Shown: piece by piece, positions 13,502-26,600 of the stretch
How the letters are laid out: every line of letters starts with the position of its first letter
Numbering within the stretch: the first letter of the stretch is position 1
Assembly: GCA_964020975.1 (NCBI GenBank)
Contig: OZ026618.1
Location: 38,640,390-38,704,389, forward strand
Origin: Hermodice carunculata
Taxonomy: Eukaryota; Annelida; Polychaeta; Eunicida; Amphinomidae
DNA length: 64,000 bases
Direction: 5' to 3'
Program-made: the position numbers and the translations under genes
Notes under the pieces: generated by a model
Databases searched by the model: none
Seen by the model: the letters and a program-made list of their open reading frames with translations, nothing else
What the model was told of the DNA's origin: nothing

Positions 13502-13680
13502 ATACCTTGGGTTGGTATGAGATGAATATTATTATGTTAGAATACTGACCAATTTATTTGTCCTCGGATGTCGTTTTGTCCTGTGTGTTTTGTACGTATG
13601 ATTGTGTGTCTCTCTGTGTCTGGAGAGCCATTCATTTAGTATTATTGTACTACTTGGCAATCCAGGTGAAATAAATATGT
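13502..13680 (+). mobile_element. truncated LINE 3' tail (copy 2)
   Basis: This is nearly identical to 3702-3875 over its whole length, including CCTCGGATGTCGTTTTGTCC and the final GGTGAAATAAATA. The close similarity points to recent insertions from closely related sources. Confidence 0.75.
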
Positions 13681-14545
13681 TTAAAATAAATTGCACATGG
13701 TCTTTCAAACAGAACGCCAGTAACTGAGTCACCAAAAACCTCCCTTTTGTTCAGCAGTTTTTGTGAAAATGACTCGCGTGTGATGCACTGAAAATTGCTT
13801 GTAAATAGTTTGGCTATTTAAGTATTAGCCTTTTACAAAGAAAAATGCTTGTTATCAGCATTTGGTTGATTACGTTTTGTACTGTATACTCTAACCAAAA
13901 GGGAATGCCAGCGACATTGATTTTGTGGGCTCAAGCATAAGAGCATATTGACGTGACATCTCAGCTGGTATAGTTCCCTGCCAAGGTAAGGTCAAAAAGA
14001 AGGTAAGGTCAAAAAGAAAGACGAAACTCATAATAAAGTACCATATGAGCACCGTTAATTGATCCGTAATATCCGACCAAGTCAAAAGCAAGCATTGACC
14101 GACTTTGGATGTGCCCCCTTCTTCACCATGGGTCGTCGAAGGCCTCATTCGACGATTCATGTCTTTACACTCAAATATGGACAACTTTGGCAGTCATGCG
14201 GCACAATGATATAAATCTGAATATATAGCGTTTATTTATTAATTACATCTACAAGTGTGTAATTTTTAAAGTGCATTTCAAAACATAGTCACAAACGCCA
14301 AGGAGCTGTTACAAACACATAATGGAATGTCGACGTACTAATGAAAGCTTATGGGCAATTTACAAAAAAAAACGTGTTAATATTTCAAATCAATTCCTCG
14401 TTTCTAAAGAGAAGAAAATTGTCGGTGTTGGAGTCTCTGGCCTCCTGAATTGACTAAACCTCAAAACTTCTCTCATCGTATCATGCACGTGTGAAGTCAA
14501 GCTGTACGTCTGTGTTTATATGTTTACCTACATGTTATGTGTATG

Positions 14546-14630
<85 letters not shown>

Positions 14631-15200
14631 AATGGCCAGAGATCTGACTTCCTTTTTTCGAGTCAACATATTTTATATGTTAGGGAATACATAAAATTAT
14701 ATAAATGTGATATGTGAGAGCGTTCACTCCTTTTCGCAAACCACGAAAGCATGTCTACGTTTAGAACAACCGCCGATTTCGTTGCACGTTTTTGTGTTAG
14801 GCGACGTATTTCTATCATGCAACATATTGAGTTCAGTTGAAATTATTTAACAAATAGAATTATGATTTAAAAGTAATATAGACATAATGTCCATCACTTA
14901 CCTTAGACCCAAACATTAGCTTTATATATGGCGGACACGTTACTTAACCACCATAAGCAATGGCCATATCTTCCTGTAACTTATTGATCACGCCTAGACA
15001 TTATGTAAGCCCCAAATTGATGGATGTTTGTTGTGTGGCCTTGTTGCTAGTACACATACAAAGACACATCAACAGCGCATTATGCTCGCCACCCGTTTAG
15101 TATTGTACAGTGGGCCTACAGTATTTGTACAGTGGACCGATACTGATACAATACACATTGCCATATTCTCGCGTATCACAACTCCTTTCTGCACATGACG
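13681..15200. other. unannotated stretch with TA/TG array
   Basis: No gene was recognised. It contains a (TA)n array at 14549-14610 continued by (GT)n at 14611-14630. Confidence 0.4.
14549..14630. repeat. compound (TA)n(GT)n microsatellite
   Basis: About 31 TA units are followed by 10 GT units without interruption. Confidence 0.95.
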
Positions 15201-15474
15201 CGGTTTTTTGTGTTGCAGGTGAACGGCGGGTGTTTATGACTGTACCATATCTTCAACTCCGAGAGTAAAACCTACTTTACAACAGTCATCTTAACTGGAA
15301 ACAGGGCATTTCTTTTATTTCAACTCTGCCCAGACATTTTTCTGAAAAAAACGGGACTTCGGCCTCTCGGTGGGACCTTGGGACCGTAAGCGCTCCGTTG
15401 CTTTCATTCGATGATTACAGACAGTGGAAAGGATTTCGTACAGCAAGTTCGACCCGCATATTATTTGGTCATCG
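15200..15474 (+). promoter_or_regulatory. candidate promoter / 5' untranslated exon of the SPFH gene
   Basis: The first coding exon at 17547 opens with a 3' splice site, so an untranslated exon must lie upstream. The segment ending ATCG followed by GTAAGA (15475-15480) is a plausible donor and lies in a comparatively CpG-containing stretch. The exon's start and the promoter itself cannot be fixed by eye. Confidence 0.25.
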
Positions 15475-15869
15475 GTAAGAATTTATGTTTGAGGAATCCA
15501 CTATAGTCACTTGGGAGTGCATAACGATTCAGAATAGCGACATTCGCTTGTCATCACATTCTTCTGGAATCCAAGGGTCAATATTTAACATTTTATCATT
15601 CTTAACCCTTTTCGCTCAAAGGCCTTGAAAGTGCATAGAGTAGCAAGATCATTCGACAAGCATGACTGGGAAGAACGATCACTTACGTACCGTACTCTAC
15701 ACGGAGGTAGCCTGCACGTTCATCCCGGGACGCTCACACGCACAGTACTTGATCCCAACCTGAGCAAACCGATCCCTGCGTTTCTCTGCATTGAGCGTGG
15801 ACGGCTTGTAATTAATTCGTAGTTAAAAACTTGATTAACAGTATAACAGTAACTATAAAATATTTTATG

Positions 15870-16190
15870 CATGGTGATGATGATAATGATGGTGGTGGGT
15901 TATTGTGATGACTGACATGATGATGATAGTAGTGGGTTAGGGATGGTTCAACATTATCATCATTTTTGAATTAGTACTTAGGGTACTAAATTTCATGACC
16001 CCCCCTCCCCCCAAATTAGTACTTTAAAAATGATGACTTTCCAAAAAAATCATAGCAATATTGCACAAAACAGGCCAAAAATTGACCATCATTTTCCATT
16101 TCTGTGAAAGTGTACAGACCCATGTAACCCCCTCCCCCCTTGCGTACTGTAAGTACTAATTCAAAAATGATGAAAATGTTGAACCATCCC

Positions 16191-16239
<49 letters not shown>

Positions 16240-16790
16240 AGTGGTGGGTTCTGATTTTGATACTGGTGAGTTATGGTGATGGAGATAAAGATGGGGATAG
16301 TTATTGGTCATGCTGATGTTTGTAATGATAAAGTAGGTGACAGTGGTGTGTTATGCGGATGACTGTGATGATGGTGATAGAAGCATATTATGGTGATGAA
16401 GATAAAGATGCTTCAGGGTGATGACTATAATGAAGGCGACACTGGTGAGTTATGGAAATGATGACAACTGCACTTAGTCTAACAGTGTGGGTTTATAGTG
16501 GTGCAATATTACAGCAGCTATGTTATATTTTTGTTCATGATGATGATGATGATGATGATGGTGTTACTAGTGGGTTATGATGGGGATGGTGGTGGCCTAT
16601 GGCGATGTGACGACAGTGGTGAGTTATGATAATTACGATAATGATAATGATGGGTTATATTGATGAGATTAATGAGTATGATTTTGGTGGGTTATTGTGG
16701 TGAAGATCATGGTAAGTGTAGTTTCGGGTGATGGCGATCACGATAATGATGGGTTATAGTGATGATACTAACAACGATGAGTATGACAAT
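15870..16790. repeat. TGA/ATG trinucleotide-rich low-complexity tract
   Basis: Perfect TGA runs (about 16191-16238 and 16538-16561) sit in nearly 900 bases of degenerate GATGATGGTGG-type sequence. A MITE (15939-16191) lies inside it. Confidence 0.85.
15939..16191. mobile_element. MITE with about 42-bp terminal inverted repeats
   Basis: The left end AGGGATGGTTCAACATTATC continues to ATTAGTACTTA (about 15939-15980). It is matched by the inverted right end (about 16150-16191), with one or two differences. The interior is non-coding and C-rich. The element interrupts the TGA-rich tract. Confidence 0.8.
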
Positions 16791-17148
16791 TAAGCCCCCT
16801 CACCAGCCTTGAAGCACTTTTTCAAAAAAATAAGTTTAACAAACCTGTAGCCAAGGGCATTACCGTTCCAACTTACATTTTCCAAGCCTGCTGCTCTTTC
16901 ACAGGAAACAAGACAATACTATTAATTCTTAACTTACTCTGCGTGTGAAACGGAGTGAGCATCTGTCACACTGAACAAGTCAAGTTTTTTTTTTCTCACA
17001 TACCCAGTTCTTTTCTCCAGGGCCATGCTCACCGTTGCCCTGGACATGTTTTTGCAGTCACTGTAACAAGAAGTTACGGTTCAAATAATCCATACATGCT
17101 CGTCAATCCATACCCTTGTCCGTGTGATACATCCAGTTTTCTTTCTTT

Positions 17149-17170
17149 CTTTCTTTCTTTCTTTCTTTCA
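17149..17170. repeat. short (TTTC)n run
   Basis: Five to six TTTC units within a T/C-rich stretch upstream of the first coding exon of the SPFH gene. Confidence 0.85.
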
Positions 17171-17561
17171 CTTTGTTTTTCCAAGAGTTCGTTCTTTCTT
17201 TTGTTATTTTCTTCCTCTCGTTTTTCTGTCATTTTCTTTTTTAAAATCTTTATTTTAGTATTTACATTTGGCTAATTGTAATTTTACTCACTAGTTTGCC
17301 TATATTAATATTGTACCATTATGTCACTGTTCCTGGTCTAATCGTTTTACTTTGTGCTAACATTTATTAAATTCTATGACGATACTAGCATTGTGCGTGT
17401 AAACCTGTATTTTATGTCTTCCAATCGCCTCAGCAATGGGTGGATTGTGAGGATGGGTTGGGGGTGGGTCGTGGTGGTAGTAATAACGTTTATGATTATA
17501 CAGACAATTCGTTTTTTTAAACTTCTGTACTTTGTTTCATTACCAGTGACTTGACGACACA

Positions 17562-17675
17562 ATGGAAGAAAAAACCAAATTCGGTTTAGTTGTTGCGGCA
17601 GTGGCCACCATCATTCTGGCTGTGTTGGTTGGGGTTCTGGTACCTGCCTCCTTTTCTGATATCCATTTCTATGAG
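17562..17675 (+). CDS. SPFH gene coding exon 1 (anchor)
   Basis: A 3' splice site TTACCAG ends at 17546, and the ATG follows 15 bases later. The exon encodes MEEKTKFG, a hydrophobic stretch ([18 protein letters not shown]) and [11 protein letters not shown], ending in phase 0 at GAG followed by GTAAAT. This ATG is preferred because it is the first after the acceptor and immediately precedes the membrane span. Confidence 0.85.
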
Positions 17676-20600
17676 GTAAATCATATTTTATTAACACTTT
17701 CTTGAGCCAACTGTTTGGCAACAACCGATAGGTGTCGTTTTATTCGTTTTCTTTATTCTTGGTTTTTCCCAAACAGTTTTGGATGGAATATAAAATACAG
17801 CTGAAGTACAGCGCAGTGCGTGGTAGTACAGTACAGTGCAGTGCAGTACAGTACAGTACATTGCAGTGCAGTGCAGTAAGTACAATGCAGTGCAATGTAG
17901 TACAGAACAGGGTAGTGCAGTACAGTCCAGTACAGCACAGCACAGTACAGTGCAGTAAAGTACAGCACAGCACTATGCTCGGTTTTAAAAACATGTACAC
18001 AAGCCAGAAGCTTATATCATGTGCAGATTGATGCTGTGAGACTGGAGAATAATGGTTAACAAGGCAGAGCAGGGTGAATGCTTTCAATAAATATGGCACT
18101 TTTCGGTGAAAAAATATGGTCTGGCAAGTCCGGATAAAAGTAAGTTATAGCTTAAGACCGGAAAAAGCAGGCCTATGTGACAAAGTATGCCCTTGGCCGA
18201 GAGTTTTACCCGGCATGCTCTGGCCCAAATAGGCGTATGGGCGGAGTAACGCTGCTTACCTAACCCTTACTAGTCGACCCGACCCCCTATTTTGTAAGCC
18301 AGGTACTCCTGATATAACAGAATAAAAGTTCTAAGCATTTAGCCGTTTGTATTTTTTATATGTAAACCTACATCCGTATTTTATAGGCCTTGGCTTTAGG
18401 CCTACACATCATTTTCCACTGATGGTATAGCTGAGGGCTACTTATACGATTTGGGACAATCAATCATTTTAAACTCATGACACTCTGATTCCGCAGTTTA
18501 AAACAAACACGTGTAATGAAATCGGGTGTATCATCAACATGTGAAACGAGAACGATACCTCATGGCCTCGGCTTACTATCTCGTGGCCTTGAGTGGCAGG
18601 ACGCACGTTACAGGATAATATGATTTATGTTTTAATAGTACGGATTCAAAAGACAGAAGTCCACGGGAGCAGTGGATACATCTCGCGTGTACGAGGCGGG
18701 AAAACACGTTATTGGGCCAGATTTCGAATTCAAGATATTTCAGGCCGATGCTCACTTTGAAACTCTCGACTCTATAGCTGTGTTCACGGCAGACAGACTT
18801 GAGGTAAGATCTTGTTTACTGCATCAGCTAAGAAAAATTGATGGAAACATAATGCAAATCAGAGCCGTAATTCAAAAGTTATAATCAAAAGAAATACAGT
18901 AGTCCCATTTTTACCTCAGCTGACTTGTCAGTCAGCTGAGGTTTTGTGAGGGTCCGTCGTCCGTCTGTCCACAATTCACATTTTCGACTTCTTCTCAAAA
19001 ACAGTCAGCCAGATCCACTTCAAACTTGGTGGATATGTGCCTTGGGTAGCTCTCTACCAATTTTGTTCAAATGGTAACGGTCCAGTGATTTTTGGATTTT
19101 TAATGAATTTTTTTTGTTCTTTTTTGGGGCAAATCTTAAAAAATCTTCTTCTCCGAAACTGCTCACCCAATTGCTTTGATGTCATATAGGAACACTTTCT
19201 GGGACTCCTAGTTTTTAATTTGTTCACCAAGTGGCGCTGCAATTTTTTTCTACTTTTTTTTATGAATTTTTGTGTGTTATTGCTATTTTCGACTTCTTCT
19301 CCAGAACCGTCACTCAGGTCAAGCTGAAACATAGTGGATATGTTCCTAGTAGAAGGGTCAAACAACGTTGTTCACTATGTGGGAATGTTGCAGATTCCTG
19401 ATTTTTAACGATTTTTTCAACTCGGGTACTGATCGGTCAATGCAGCTTTCCTATTGATTACTATGGAAGTCAAGGGCATTCTAATGATAACTCACATTTT
19501 CGACTTCTTCTCCAAAACTGTCATCCAGATTAACTTCAAACTTGGTGGCAATGTACCTTGGGTGGGTTTCTACCAGTTTGTTCAAATGTTCATGCTCCAG
19601 TGATTTTTGGATTTTTAATGAATTTTTTTTTTTTGGACAAATCTTATAAAATCTTCATCTCCGAAACCGCTCACCCAATTGCTTTGATATCACACAGGAA
19701 GACACCTTGGGACTCCTTGTTGTTAATTTGTTCACCAGGTAGCGCTGCAGGTTTTTTCTATTTTTTTATGAATTTTGGTGTGTTTTAGTTATTTTCGACT
19801 TCTTCTCCAGAACCGTCACTCAGATAAAGCTTACACGTGGTTGATATATGTTCCTTATGGAAGGGCCAAAGAAAGTTGTTCACTATGTGAGAATGCTGCG
19901 GATTGCCGATTTTTAATGATTTTTTCAATTCGGCTCCTTTGCGGTAAATGCACCTTTCCTATTGATTACCATGTAAGTCAATGGGCATTCTAATGCTAAT
20001 TTACATTTTCGACTTCTTCTCCAAAACTGTCATCCAGATTTACTTCAAACTTGGTGGGGATGTACCTTAGGTAGGTGTCTACCAGGTTTGTTCCAATGAA
20101 TTTTGGTTTATTTATGATTTTTTTTCCAAAATCTCTACAAAAGTCTTAAAAGGAAAGTTTAACATGGGAATTTCTTGTAATGGTCATAACTTATTGGCCA
20201 GATTTACTTCAAACTTGGCGGGGATGTGCCATGGGTAGATCTGTACCCAGCTTGTTCAAATGGTCACGCTCTGTTGATTTTTGGATTTTTTATGAATTTT
20301 TTTGTTCCTTTTTGGGGGCAAACCTTAAAAATTCTTCTCCTCTGAAACCACTCACCCAATTATTTTGATATCGTACATAGACACTCCAGGGGACACTTAG
20401 TTCCCTATTTGTTTACCAGGTGGCGCTGCAAATTTTTAAATGAATTTTTTGTATGGTTTTGCTATTTTGCACTTGTTCTCAAAACCGTCCCTCAGATCAA
20501 GCTGAAATGTGATGGATATGTTGTTGTGGAAGGGTCAAACAGTTGTTTAGTAGGTGGCACTGCTTTGGATTTCTGATTTTGAAGGATTTTGAATTCGGGT

Positions 20601-23600
20601 ACTTATCGTTCAATGCAGCTTTCCTATTGATTACTATGTAAGTCAAAGGGCATTCTAATGCTAATTCACAGGACAACTGACACGAAATTTACTGTTTACT
20701 TGATAACTTGAGATCTGTTTTGAGTTAGCTGCACATGTTAATTATTCTGTATGAAGGTCATGCTTAGACAGTACATGAATGACCTTGACCTTGTTTGTGG
20801 GGTCACAGTGCAACATACATGAATTTTACTCTTCATTATAACATGAGAACTACTTGAACTTTGATGTTGCACATGTTAGTGTTCTTCTATAAAGGCCAGA
20901 CTTAGTCAGAACATGGTGTCCTTGATCCTTTCCCAAGTTCATAGAGTCGCAAGTGTGATGAATGTCAAGATCAGCTGAGGCATGGGCTGTTCACACAGCC
21001 CTCTTGTTAAATTAAGTGACCACTCCGTTGAGACTCTTGCCTTTGAAGACCACATATACCTGGTCCCTAAGTCTTATCTTTTTCGTGTTATTTTACTCCA
21101 GTGAGAGACCACCTCATCTATGTGACGTGATCACGTTTTAGGCCTTCTCTGGGGTAGTCTCTCAAAAAAGCGATTGCGGTACGATGTTCTTATAAAGTTA
21201 CATTTTGTCTGAACACCGCCACCGGCTTTATCTTTGTCAAATATCAATCCCAGTATGCAACAGTGATGACGTAGCGTCCTCGCAGTCAAATTATCAATAT
21301 TTACATGTACAACTTACCTCCAAAGCACACCAACTTCCGGAGTAGCATAACACGGAGCTAGGGTCTGCTTTGGAGACAAATTTACTGGTAAAAATTCAAT
21401 TATAAAAATTAATTTGTTTACTGTATGTGGTCTTGGCTGTTTACTGTTACAATTGCGTGATGTTATTTGTTTCAAACACAGTTCGCAGAGGCTTATTTGT
21501 CAAAATTTTAAAAGCCACCTGATCTCATCTCCATTGTGCATATCACGATATTTCCTTGCTTAACACGTTTTTTATGAGAAAATGTTCTGAGTTAAGTTTA
21601 TAATGGCAATTAGTTCATACAATATTGACTCCCAATCAATTTGTTCTCCCACTTAATTTGTTTCAGACAGTCTATGGTTTGTTCTGAAGGATGTCTCTCT
21701 TAGAAATTTTGCTGATGAAAACTCAATTTTTACCAGTTGGAACAAAATTGGACAACTCACATTTGCTCTGATCAATGAAGCAAGATAGAAGAATGATTGG
21801 TTTTATGTACACTGTGTGAAGATTAACCCCCCAAAATTTCAAACCATGATTATCAGTAATCGTTCACAACAAACAACTGAGTTTAATGTGAATAGTCGAA
21901 ATAGTAGATGGAAACAACACAGAAAACATTTCGGTAGCTGATTGGAGAATAGTCCACACTTCAAGACACAAATTTCAGAGTTTTGAAAGAATCTGATTGA
22001 CAGGTAAATAATCGGAAAGACAATTATGACACATAACCCAAAGGACGTATATTTATGTGTATGTATGTATGTATGTATGTATGTATGTATATTTCATTCA
22101 TTTATAAACATACATATATAAATATTTTCTTTTGTGTCATTTCTATCATTGCTCATTATGTCTGTGTGCAAGACATATTGTTATTCTTTCTTTCTTTCTT
22201 TCTTTCTTTCTTTCCAGGCAAATTTGTCCGACATTTCATCTGAAAAGTATCATACGTAGAAATTCCAAACTAGGCACAGTTGTATTTCTATAGATGAAGT
22301 CTCACCTTTTTAAAATGAGAGGTCATGCTTTTCAAAATTATGCAAATGAGGGTTAATTAAAGTTTGAAATCTTAAATATCTTCTATACTATAGTAGATGC
22401 ATAGGAGTTCGATCATAGAAAGGCAAAGGTCATCTCAAATGTGAAGGTCATGTCAAGGTCAAAGGTCAATTTTAGGTCAAAACATCATTTTAAAAAGTCA
22501 AGGTTCACTTCAGGTAGAGAGCATCTCAAGGTCGAATGTCATTTTAAGATCAAAGGCCACTTTCGATGGTGGCATTCTTCTAGCCTTAACCTAGTCAATT
22601 TTTATCCAATTTTGATCAGGTTGGGCTCAACTCGTAGCTATTGTAACACAGCACATTATTGAAACTAATATGTGACCTGCAAATGTCAAAGGTCAAGGTC
22701 ATTTGGACCTGTGAGAAGTTCATCCAGCCATAACTTGACCAATTTTCATCCAACTCTAATCATGTTGGACTCAAATTGTAGGTATTGTAACACTGCACGT
22801 TTTTGTAAGAACATGTAACCTCTAAAGAGCAAAGGTCAAGGTCATTTGGCCCTTGGAAAGTTTCATCTTGCCATAACTTTGTCAATTTTCATCTGATTTG
22901 GTTCATGTTGGGCTTAAATTGTGCAATGTAACACTGTACATTTTGGCAATTTACCTGTGACATGTAATGGTCAAAGGTCAAGGTCATTTTGATTTTGAAA
23001 TTTTCACCCAGCGATAAGCTTAATGGAACATGAAGTACCAAAGGACAAAGTTGCAGCATTGAATGTTTACAACTTTTGAAGGCACACAGACAGATTTGCT
23101 TTGAAGCAAATCTTCTTTACTAGTTGTACTTAAAATTGTGCTAAGAAAAAATGTTTTGATAACATGTTTTTGGCATAAATGCTAATGACACTCATTCTTT
23201 TCTGACATGCCTACATGCACATTTATTTAATATTAAAAAAAAAAAAAAAAACAACAACTAAAAATTGACAGTATTTTCTCAAATGTCAAACCTGACACAT
23301 TACGTTGAAGCATTGACTCAGGGTTGGCAGTGAAAAAGAGCTTAATTGTTTGGAGACTTTCAAAGTGAGGACTAGGTGTCATCATGGCGTTTGTTTTACA
23401 TATCTGGTGCAGGATGTCCATGTTGCAGTCCTTGTTAGGATTTCCCTTGGTTTGTACATGTGGTCTAGCTGTAACTTTATTTTACAATCACTGGGACTGA
23501 ATATAATGCCCCAGTTTGTTTCTACTTCAGTTATACACTGGAAGGTGGTTTAACTAGTATAAGCTATCCAACTGGATAGGGTACATACTGATTTAGGGGT

Positions 23601-26600
23601 AAGTCAAATTGTTCTTATCTGAACCTGTACTATACAAATTTAGTAACCATGGTTTGTTTGACAGGTTTTTTTCTTTCATAATAAAGCTCTGCATTTATAA
23701 GCAAAACTTCACGTATTTAGCTAATTCATCATTTACCACGTTCATATTTATTCATTATAATTATGTGGGTTGTCTTTGCTGAATATTTAGCTTGGACAAG
23801 GAGATGCTACTCAGAGAGACGTGTACGGGTATAGGCTCCGAAACATGTTCTGAGTAGTACCCGCTGAAGACCCTTTAGTTTATTTGGGCTAATACAGTCT
23901 ATGTCAAAATTTTACAGAGGAACGTGTGCAATATGGACAAGGGTACTTCCATATGTACATAGGTTAGACAGGGACAGGTTACCTTATGGACAGTAAGGAG
24001 TTCGGACTGCGGAATAGAGTAATGACTGTTAGGAAGTGGTTCTGGACAAAAAGACACAAAGACAAGACCAACTAGAAAGGAAGATTTGCTTCAAAACAAA
24101 TCTGTCTGTGTGCCCTCCAAAGATGTATATATTGAATGGTACAACTTTGTGCTTTGGTCCTTCACATTCCACTAAGCTTATGGCTGGATGAAAATTTCCA
24201 AGTCCAAATGGCCTTGACCTTTGACCTCTACAGGTTACATGGAAATTGCAAAAATTTACAGTGTTACAATACCCACAATTTAAGTCCAAAATGATTAGAA
24301 TTGGATGGAAATTGGCCGAATTATGGATGACTGTAACTTTCAAAGGTCCAAATGGCATTGACCGTTAGGGGTCACATGTAAATTTCAAAATGTGCAGTGT
24401 TGCAATAGCTACAATTTGAGTCCAACATGATCAAAATTGGATAAAAATTGACCAAGTCATGGCTAGAAGAAAGCCACCATCGAAAGTGGCCTTTGACCTT
24501 GAAATGACATTTGACCTTGGGATGAACTCTACCTGAAGTGAGCCTTGACCTTTAAAATGATATTTTGACCTAAACTTGGCCTTTGACCTTGACATGACTT
24601 TGGCATTTGAGATTACCTTTGTCTTGCTATGATCGAACTCCTATACACTTGAAACTATATCAGATATTGAGAATTTGAAACTTTAATTAGCCCCCATTTG
24701 TATAATTTTGAAAAGTAAGACTTCAAAAATGTGCAGTGTTACAAAGGCTACAATTTGAGCCCAACATGATCAAAATTGGATAAAAATTGGCCAAGTAATG
24801 GCTAGAAGAAAGCCACCATCGAAAAAGGCCTTTGACTTTGAAATTACCTTTGACCTTGAAATAACCTCTACCTGAGGTGGTCGTTGACCTTTAAAATGAC
24901 ATTTTGGCTTTAAAATGACATTTTGGCTTTAAAATGACATTTTGGCTTTAAAATGACCTTTTTACCTAAAACTGACCTTTGACCTTGACATGACCTTCAC
25001 ATTTGAGATGACCTTTGCCTTGATATGATCGAACTCCAATACACTCGGAACTTCATATACATAGTATATAAGATATTGAAGATTTAAAAGTTTAATTAGC
25101 CCTCATTTGCATAATTTTAAAAAGCGTGACCTCTCATTATAAAAAGGCCTGACTTCATCTATAAAAGTATAATTATGCCAAGTTTGGAGTTTCTACGTAT
25201 AGTTCTTTTCAAATGAAATGTCGGACAAATTTGCCAGTGAAGAAAGAAAGAATGAAAGAGGGACGGGAGGAAGGAAGGAAAGAAAGAAAGAAGGAAAGAA
25301 AGAAAGAATTCCTAGAAAAACAATATGTCTGTGTTGGCACACAGACATGATTAGGCAAACTTGTAACTGCCGTCGGCCGTTGCTTGCTACCGATAGCCCC
25401 AGGGGGTTGAACCTGACAGAAAACATCTAAACCTAAAATGTCTGAAAGTGAATATTAAAACAGAATGTTGCCAAAAGATAAAATTAAGTAGCAAAAAAGA
25501 CGTTTAAAAACTGTAAAACTATTGCAGCCAAACTTTCTAATAATCTTTGGATTTTAACAGCAAAATTATAGGGCAAGTCTGAAAAGAATGAAAGTCATTT
25601 GTATTTAAGTCAAGAGAATGCAATGAAAATATAGTGTTTCATAACCAGATATCAAGTACAATTAGGCAAGCTTGTAACTATCTAGCATGATTCAATAGAG
25701 TAAAAAGGACATACACCGTTTTGTGTAGAATAATTCTTTTTTTCTAGTAACCACAAAGACAGTGGAGCTTCACACTTGCTGGGCTGCGTCAAGTAAACAT
25801 TGAAAGCTACAAAGCTTTTCATGAAAGCAGTCCACCCTTCAACTGCACCACGTTCAACAAGCAAAATAAATAAATAAATAATTGGATAAAAATTAAATGA
25901 AAAAAAAACACCGAACACGAAAATTTCCAATTCCCTGTCCAAGAACCTTTTGAAATACCTTTAATTAGCAGGTGCAGAAATTTGGGACACGCTTTCAGAT
26001 GGATGCTTCCCCTACTAATAAGTAGTAAATTTCCAAGTTTATGGAAAAAATCAAACTTGTGTCCAGGTTTTGAAAAGGGTGGTTGCCAAACAAAATCGAG
26101 CTATAAACCAATCTCGTGGTTGTGTAACGTGTCTGGAGTGCTTTTGCGGTTGGTTTTCAATGAATCCCACAAATGCTTTATTGCTAATAATCTACCAACA
26201 AACAATTCTGGGTTTAAAGAGAATGATTCGACTGTGAACCAACTAGCAAGTATCTTGCAAAACATTTACAATGGCTTACAATGGAACAATGAGTTTAGAA
26301 TGGTGTTTTAGATGTCTCCAAGGCGTTTGACAACGTTTGGCACCAAGGTTTACTTTTCAAATTACGCCAGTTTGGTTTTGTGATAAACTGATAAGTTGGG
26401 TTTAAAATTACTTATCTAATATGTATATCAGTCACTGTACAAGGACAGCCTTCTAAATGGTTACTACCCGAGGCGGGGGTACCTCAGGGATCAATTTTGG
26501 GTCCTCTGCTGGTTTTGGTTTATCCACAACATAGTCAACGACATCACTTCAGATATAGATTTTTTTCCGGGTGACACAAGCTTATTATAAACCATCAGAA

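Larger units (their letters stand above)
22155..25352. mobile_element. fold-back element with about 1-kb inverted arms
   Basis: The left arm (22155-23126) and the reverse complement of the right arm (24068-25352) align end to end. The outer ends share ATGTCTGTGTGC and GACATATTGTT. The next words are shared too: GGCAAATTTGTCCGACATTT, ATTATGCAAATGAGGG and GGAGTTCGATCATA. The inner ends share GAAGCAAATCTTC and CTAGTTG. The right arm is longer because about 335 bases are duplicated inside it (24387-24505 recur at 24723-24845). The middle of about 940 bases is unrelated and non-coding. The element lies in SPFH intron 2. Confidence 0.8.

Noticed and set aside
15625-15822. 65-codon open frame upstream of the SPFH start
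   Set aside because: No similarity, no splice link to exon 1 in frame, and it lies after the likely 5' UTR donor.
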